From assembly GCA_016716085.1 (NCBI GenBank), contig JADJWY010000023.1, positions 248,001 to 312,000 on the forward strand: a stretch of 64,000 nt of DNA. The letters run 5' to 3'. Below are positions 60,622 to 64,000 of the stretch, one piece after another. The notes beneath the pieces were generated by a model that was not told where the DNA came from, made no database searches, and was given only the letters and a program-made list of their open reading frames with translations. The translations under genes were made by a program, and so were the position numbers. Origin of the DNA: Hahellaceae bacterium (GTDB lineage: Bacteria; Pseudomonadota; Gammaproteobacteria; Pseudomonadales; Oleiphilaceae). Position 1 is the first letter of the stretch. Each line of letters opens with the position of its first letter.

Positions 60622-61249
60622 AGCCATAGTTTGAGTTGGTGCGCAGAGGATTGGCGTGATGATGAACCTGATGCATCCGCGGCGTTACCAGAACCTTTTC
60701 GAGCCAGCGAGCGCCCGGAATATGAATATTGGAATGAATGTACTGCTGATTGGCGATGTCCAGTAGCAAGATGTACAGAAACAATTCGTCGTAGGCAAAG
60801 ACCGGAACGATAAGCGCCGTCAAGGTATAGGGCAATGCTGTGACAATCGCGTGTATGATCGTCCCTCGCATGCCTGACCCCACGTATAAATAGGTCGAAG
60901 AATGATGCCAGGCATGTTGGTTCCAAAGCCAGCGATGATGCAAGGCACGATGGGCCCAATAAACGCCAAAATCCGCGATGACGATATACAACAGTGCAGT
61001 CGTCCAAGGCGAGATAGGCTCAAAAACAGCAGTCTGCCATTGCCCAAACGCTTCGAGGCTCTCCATCATCGAGCTCGGTGGCGCATCCACAAGCGTTGCG
61101 TATACGAATAAATAGGCGGTAACCGCCACATAGCCAAAGAGATCCCATCCCCATTCTGGTTGCCCTTGCATACCCCGATTGGGAAATGCCAAGGCGAGGC
61201 CCAAGCAGACAAGTCCCAGCAATAGTTCATATGTGATTTGTTCCAGCAT
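60461..61249 (-). CDS. Sterol desaturase / fatty acid hydroxylase family protein
   Basis: A 262-aa membrane di-iron oxygenase. The His-box motifs are present: HRALHH, HAWHHSS, then HSNIHI and HQVHHHANP. Four or more hydrophobic segments surround them. Members hydroxylate or desaturate lipids; the substrate cannot be deduced. It converges with the small gene at 60322 and is divergent from recQ. Confidence 0.88.
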   Translation of the reverse strand: MLEQITYELLLGLVCLGLALAFPNRGMQGQPEWGWDLFGYVAVTAYLFVYATLVDAPPSSMMESLEAFGQWQTAVFEPISPWTTALLYIVIADFGVYWAHRALHHRWLWNQHAWHHSSTYLYVGSGMRGTIIHAIVTALPYTLTALIVPVFAYDELFLYILLLDIANQQYIHSNIHIPGARWLEKVLVTPRMHQVHHHANPLRTNSNYGFIFSVWDRLFGTYTDPDILAGDEPLGLDYPISKWRLFFGLPARVESNAALELP

Positions 61250-61373
61250 GCTTCTACTTAACGACGAATTTCTAAAGGCTTATCTTACCAGATCGGACAC
61301 ATATGCACGAAATGGCACATGCATTCGCGGCCGTTATCATTACACTATCCCAACCCAAGAACGAGGCAAAGGC

Positions 61374-63558
61374 ATGCAACAGACAACGATTTACACCACC
61401 CTGAAAAACCATTTCGGTTACAGCGAGTTCCGTTTTCATCAGGAGGCGGCCATTACACGCATCCTGGAAGGACAGAGCAACCTGGTGATCATGCCGACCG
61501 GTGGTGGTAAATCGTTGTGCTATCAATTACCTGCCATTTTGCTCGACGGGCTGACCGTGGTGGTTTCGCCGCTGATCGCCTTGATGCAGGATCAGGTCGC
61601 GGGGCTTCCAGGCCAATGGTATAGCGGCCCAGGGCACTCAATAGCCAGTGCTCCCCGAGGACGAACGGGACATTTATCAGGCGGTGGCGAGCGGTCAGCT
61701 CAAACTGCTTTTACGTATCGCCAGAGCGCGCCGTCAACCTGGGCTTTGTGAACTGGCTTCGCCAGTGAAGGTTGCGCAACTGGTGGTGGACGAAGCGCAC
61801 TGTGTGTCGATGTGGGGGAATGATTTCCGGCCGGAATACGCACAGCTACCCGACCTGCTGCAACATTTTCCAGGCGTGCCAGTGAATGCTCTCACTGCGA
61901 CGGCAGACCCGGCCACGCGCCAGGACATCGTTGATAAACTGGGCATCCGTGGCGCCGAAATTTTTGTTTCCAGCTTTGAACGCCCTAACATTCATATCGA
62001 ATGTTTTCAGGCGCAAAAGCGGATCGAGGCGATTACCCATTACCTCAAAGCCAACCCGGGGCAGGCAGGCATTATTTATTGTCTGAGCCGCAAAGCGACC
62101 GAAGAGATTGCGCAAAAGCTGCGCGCAAAAGGGTTTAACGCCCGACACTACCATGCCCGAATGGACGCCGACGAGCGCAGACAGGTTCAGGATGCCTTCC
62201 AACAGGATGCTGTTGACATTGTGTGTGCCACGATTGCCTTTGGTATGGGCATCGACAAGCCCAATATCCGCTGGGTCATTCATTACAACCTGCCAAAGAA
62301 CGTGGAAAGCTACTATCAGGAAATCGGCCGTGCAGGACGCGATGGCGCCCCCGCAGAAGCCATTCTGTTTGCCGGTGCCGGCGACCTGAAAACCTACCTC
62401 GACTTCATCAAGGACAGCGCTGGCACCGAAGAATACAAAGAAGTCCAGCGCAAGAAACTCTCCCGCATGTGGGAACTGACGCAAACCCAGTCCTGCCGGA
62501 CCAATCTGGTGATCGGGTACTTCGGTGAGCATCGTTCAACGCCTTGCGGGCACTGCGACCTGTGCGACAACCCGCCCAGGGGCTTTGATGGCACCGAGCT
62601 GGCTCAAAAAGCACTCTCCGCCTGCTATCGAGTAAATCAGAATGCCGCCCTGACGACCCTGGTTCAGGTGCTGAGAGGTTCCTACTCACCCGAGGTCAAA
62701 GCCAATCAATACGACCAGATCAAAACCTTTGGTGCTGGCAAGGATCACAGTACGCATGAATGGAATCACTATATCACCCAGATGGTCGATCAAGGCCTGC
62801 TCGCGGTCGACTTCCACCGCCAGAGCAAGCTGTCCCTCACCTCATTATCTGCCGCCGTACTGAAAGATGGGAAAACGGTGCAACTGTTCGAGCCACGCGA
62901 GCAAACCCTGCGCAACCGGACAATCAAGGTCGAGGACAACCCGGAGCAACCGGTCGACCAAACGCTCTACGACAAACTGGCGCGCCTGCGCAAACAGATC
63001 AGCGAAGAAAAAGGCGGCGTACCGGCTTACGCGGTGTTTACCAATGCCACCCTGAAGGACATGGCCAGCAAGCAGCCCACGACTTATTCCACCTTCGATA
63101 AAGTCAGCGGCGTCGGCAAACGCAAACTGGAGCAATTTGGCGAACGCTTTATTGCGGTTATTCGGGAGCATCTGGGCCTGGGCGAGGGTGATCTTTCGCC
63201 GCTATTGGGCGAGACCGAAGCAGACGCAGCGGATGAAACCGACGAACGACCCACCCGCCCTGCCCGGCGCGTCAACACCCTGAAGGAAACCCTGCGGCTT
63301 CTGCAGGAAGGTTATTCCACCGCCGAGATCGCCGGGCAACGGGGACTCACTGAAAACACCGTCATCGAGCATGTGCTTCGCCTGCACACGGCAGGTGAGT
63401 CAGTCTCCATCGAACACCTGATCAGCCCCGACGACATTCGGGAAATTCAGGCATGTTGGCAGAAACTGGAGCACCCCAATGCTCTGCGACCGGTCTTCGA
63501 GGCGCTGGAAGGCCGAATCGGTTATGCACAGATCCGCTATGCGATTGAGTTGCTTTAG
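61374..63558 (+). pseudogene. recQ: RecQ-family helicase with several frame disruptions
   Basis: The start (MQQTTIYTTLKNHFGYSEFR, Walker A MPTGGGKSLCYQLPA, PLIALMQDQV) is in frame 1 to about 61600. The match continues in another frame (QANGIAAQGTQ) with an in-frame TAG near 61643, then LPEDERDIYQAVASGQLKLL. A short segment YVSPERAVNLGFVNWLRQ lies in yet another frame, and from 61768 the frame stays open to the end. It carries VVDEAHCVSMWG, the helicase C domain (GRAGRDGAPAE), Zn-binding Cys (HCDLCDNPP), RQC, HRDC (AYAVFTNATLKDMA) and a C-terminal HTH-like domain (LLQEGYSTAEIAGQRGLTENTV). One break is an extra T in CTTTTACG. Confidence 0.8.
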
Positions 63559-63561
63559 GGG

Positions 63562-63996
63562 CTAATGAAAATTAAACGGCAAACACTGCCCCAGTTCGAG
63601 CATGATTTCTGCCGGGGTATAACGCACTTCACCGGCTACAGCGTTTGACCAGTCAGTCAACGCCTGTAACGGCGCATTCGGCAGACTGAAGTCAAACTCA
63701 TCCAGCGAGACCGCCTCCCCCCAACTGACCGGGATGCCCGCCGCGGATAATGCCACAGCCAACACACAGTGCATCCACCGCAGCAGCGGTGATTCTTCCT
63801 GGGCCAAGGCATCCAATGAACATTGCCCAAGGGTCTTGGCAGAAACGGATTTATTGCGGGACGCCAGCAAGATGGCCCGATAAGCGTCAATCAGCGGCCA
63901 GGGGTGTCCTTTGCCTGCACTCCACTCTGCCTCTCCCCCCAGGTAGCGCGTAGCGACACGCTCAAAGGTCTCGGGAAAGGCCATCATAGCTCTCAA
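63562..63996 (-). CDS. Hypothetical protein
   Basis: A 144-aa soluble, mostly helical protein (RVATRYLGGEAEWSAGKGHPWPLIDAYRAILLASRNKSVSAKTLG, ending YTPAEIMLELGQCLPFNF). I recognise no family. It converges with recQ, 3 bp apart. It starts four bases from the right edge, so the true start may lie outside the window; an ATG at 63987 is an alternative. Confidence 0.6.
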   Translation of the reverse strand: MRAMMAFPETFERVATRYLGGEAEWSAGKGHPWPLIDAYRAILLASRNKSVSAKTLGQCSLDALAQEESPLLRWMHCVLAVALSAAGIPVSWGEAVSLDEFDFSLPNAPLQALTDWSNAVAGEVRYTPAEIMLELGQCLPFNFH

Positions 63997-64000
63997 AAAC

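Overview
The window looks like a piece of a gammaproteobacterial chromosome, probably a marine or Oceanospirillales-like organism (inference from gene style). The strongest lineage evidence is the uvrY-uvrC-pgsA-tRNA(Gly)-tRNA(Cys)-tRNA(Leu) order at 14.6-19.2 kb. This is the enterobacterial order, here with a short flagellin gene and a DUF3592 gene inserted. RluF, XseA/XseB, an HAE-type RND pump and PgsA fit the same picture.

Region 1 (1-25.2 kb) is mostly housekeeping: a partial membrane protein, rluF, a Crp/Fnr regulator, a P-type cation ATPase, an Mpo1-like protein, hemolysin III, an RND pump with its adaptor, a DUF2914 protein, a PAS-GGDEF-EAL protein, a thioesterase-like protein, the uvrY-uvrC-pgsA-tRNA block, two small HTH proteins, and a VWA/PspA/two-component module. 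Region 2 (25.2-33.6 kb) is accessory DNA: ParDE and VapBC-like toxin-antitoxin pairs, a G-rich stretch, a serine hydrolase without an export signal, a broken hybrid kinase with its LuxR-type regulator, and a ParA-like/AlbA_2 gene pair that could be a defence module.

Region 3 (33.4-60.6 kb) is the notable part. It holds two CRISPR arrays (16 and 17 repeats of the same 36-bp unit) with duplicated leaders. Each leader has a TTGAG(T/C)-N17-TA(T/A)AGT promoter and a boxA-like element just downstream. The adaptation operon is membrane protein, cas2, cas2, cas1 and a free-standing reverse transcriptase. There is also a cas6, two NE0113-family (CARF/ring-nuclease-type) proteins with a C-terminal winged-helix-like segment, and a divergent ~909-aa protein with an OB-like start, a possible RNase H-fold domain and a helical-repeat tail. 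No interference effector (Cas10, Cas7, Cas5, Cas8, Cas9, Cas12 or Cas13) is visible. Mixed in is a set of envelope proteins: two secreted beta-helix proteins (one with a GlyGly-CTERM-like tail), lipoproteins, an outer-membrane barrel and a membrane-anchored caspase-like protease.

Seven promoters across region 3 share one architecture: the palindrome CACACATGTGTG (or a close variant), 2 nt, a -35-like hexamer (usually TTGnCn), 19 nt, and a -10-like hexamer (usually TAnnCT). These sites precede the adaptation operon, one NE0113 gene (and, divergently, cas6), a beta-helix gene, an LPP20-like lipoprotein, the barrel-caspase operon and two small envelope genes. I read this as one regulon linking a possibly RNA-sampling CRISPR memory module to a cell-envelope response. 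The CARF-winged-helix NE0113 proteins are candidate regulators. The shared sites are visible; the function is inferred.

Several toxin genes beside the arrays are disabled while their antitoxins are intact. The right end (58.7-64 kb) holds xseB, a frameshifted xseA, a fatty-acid-hydroxylase-type protein, a recQ with several frame disruptions and a hypothetical gene. The cluster of frame breaks could be real decay or sequence error.
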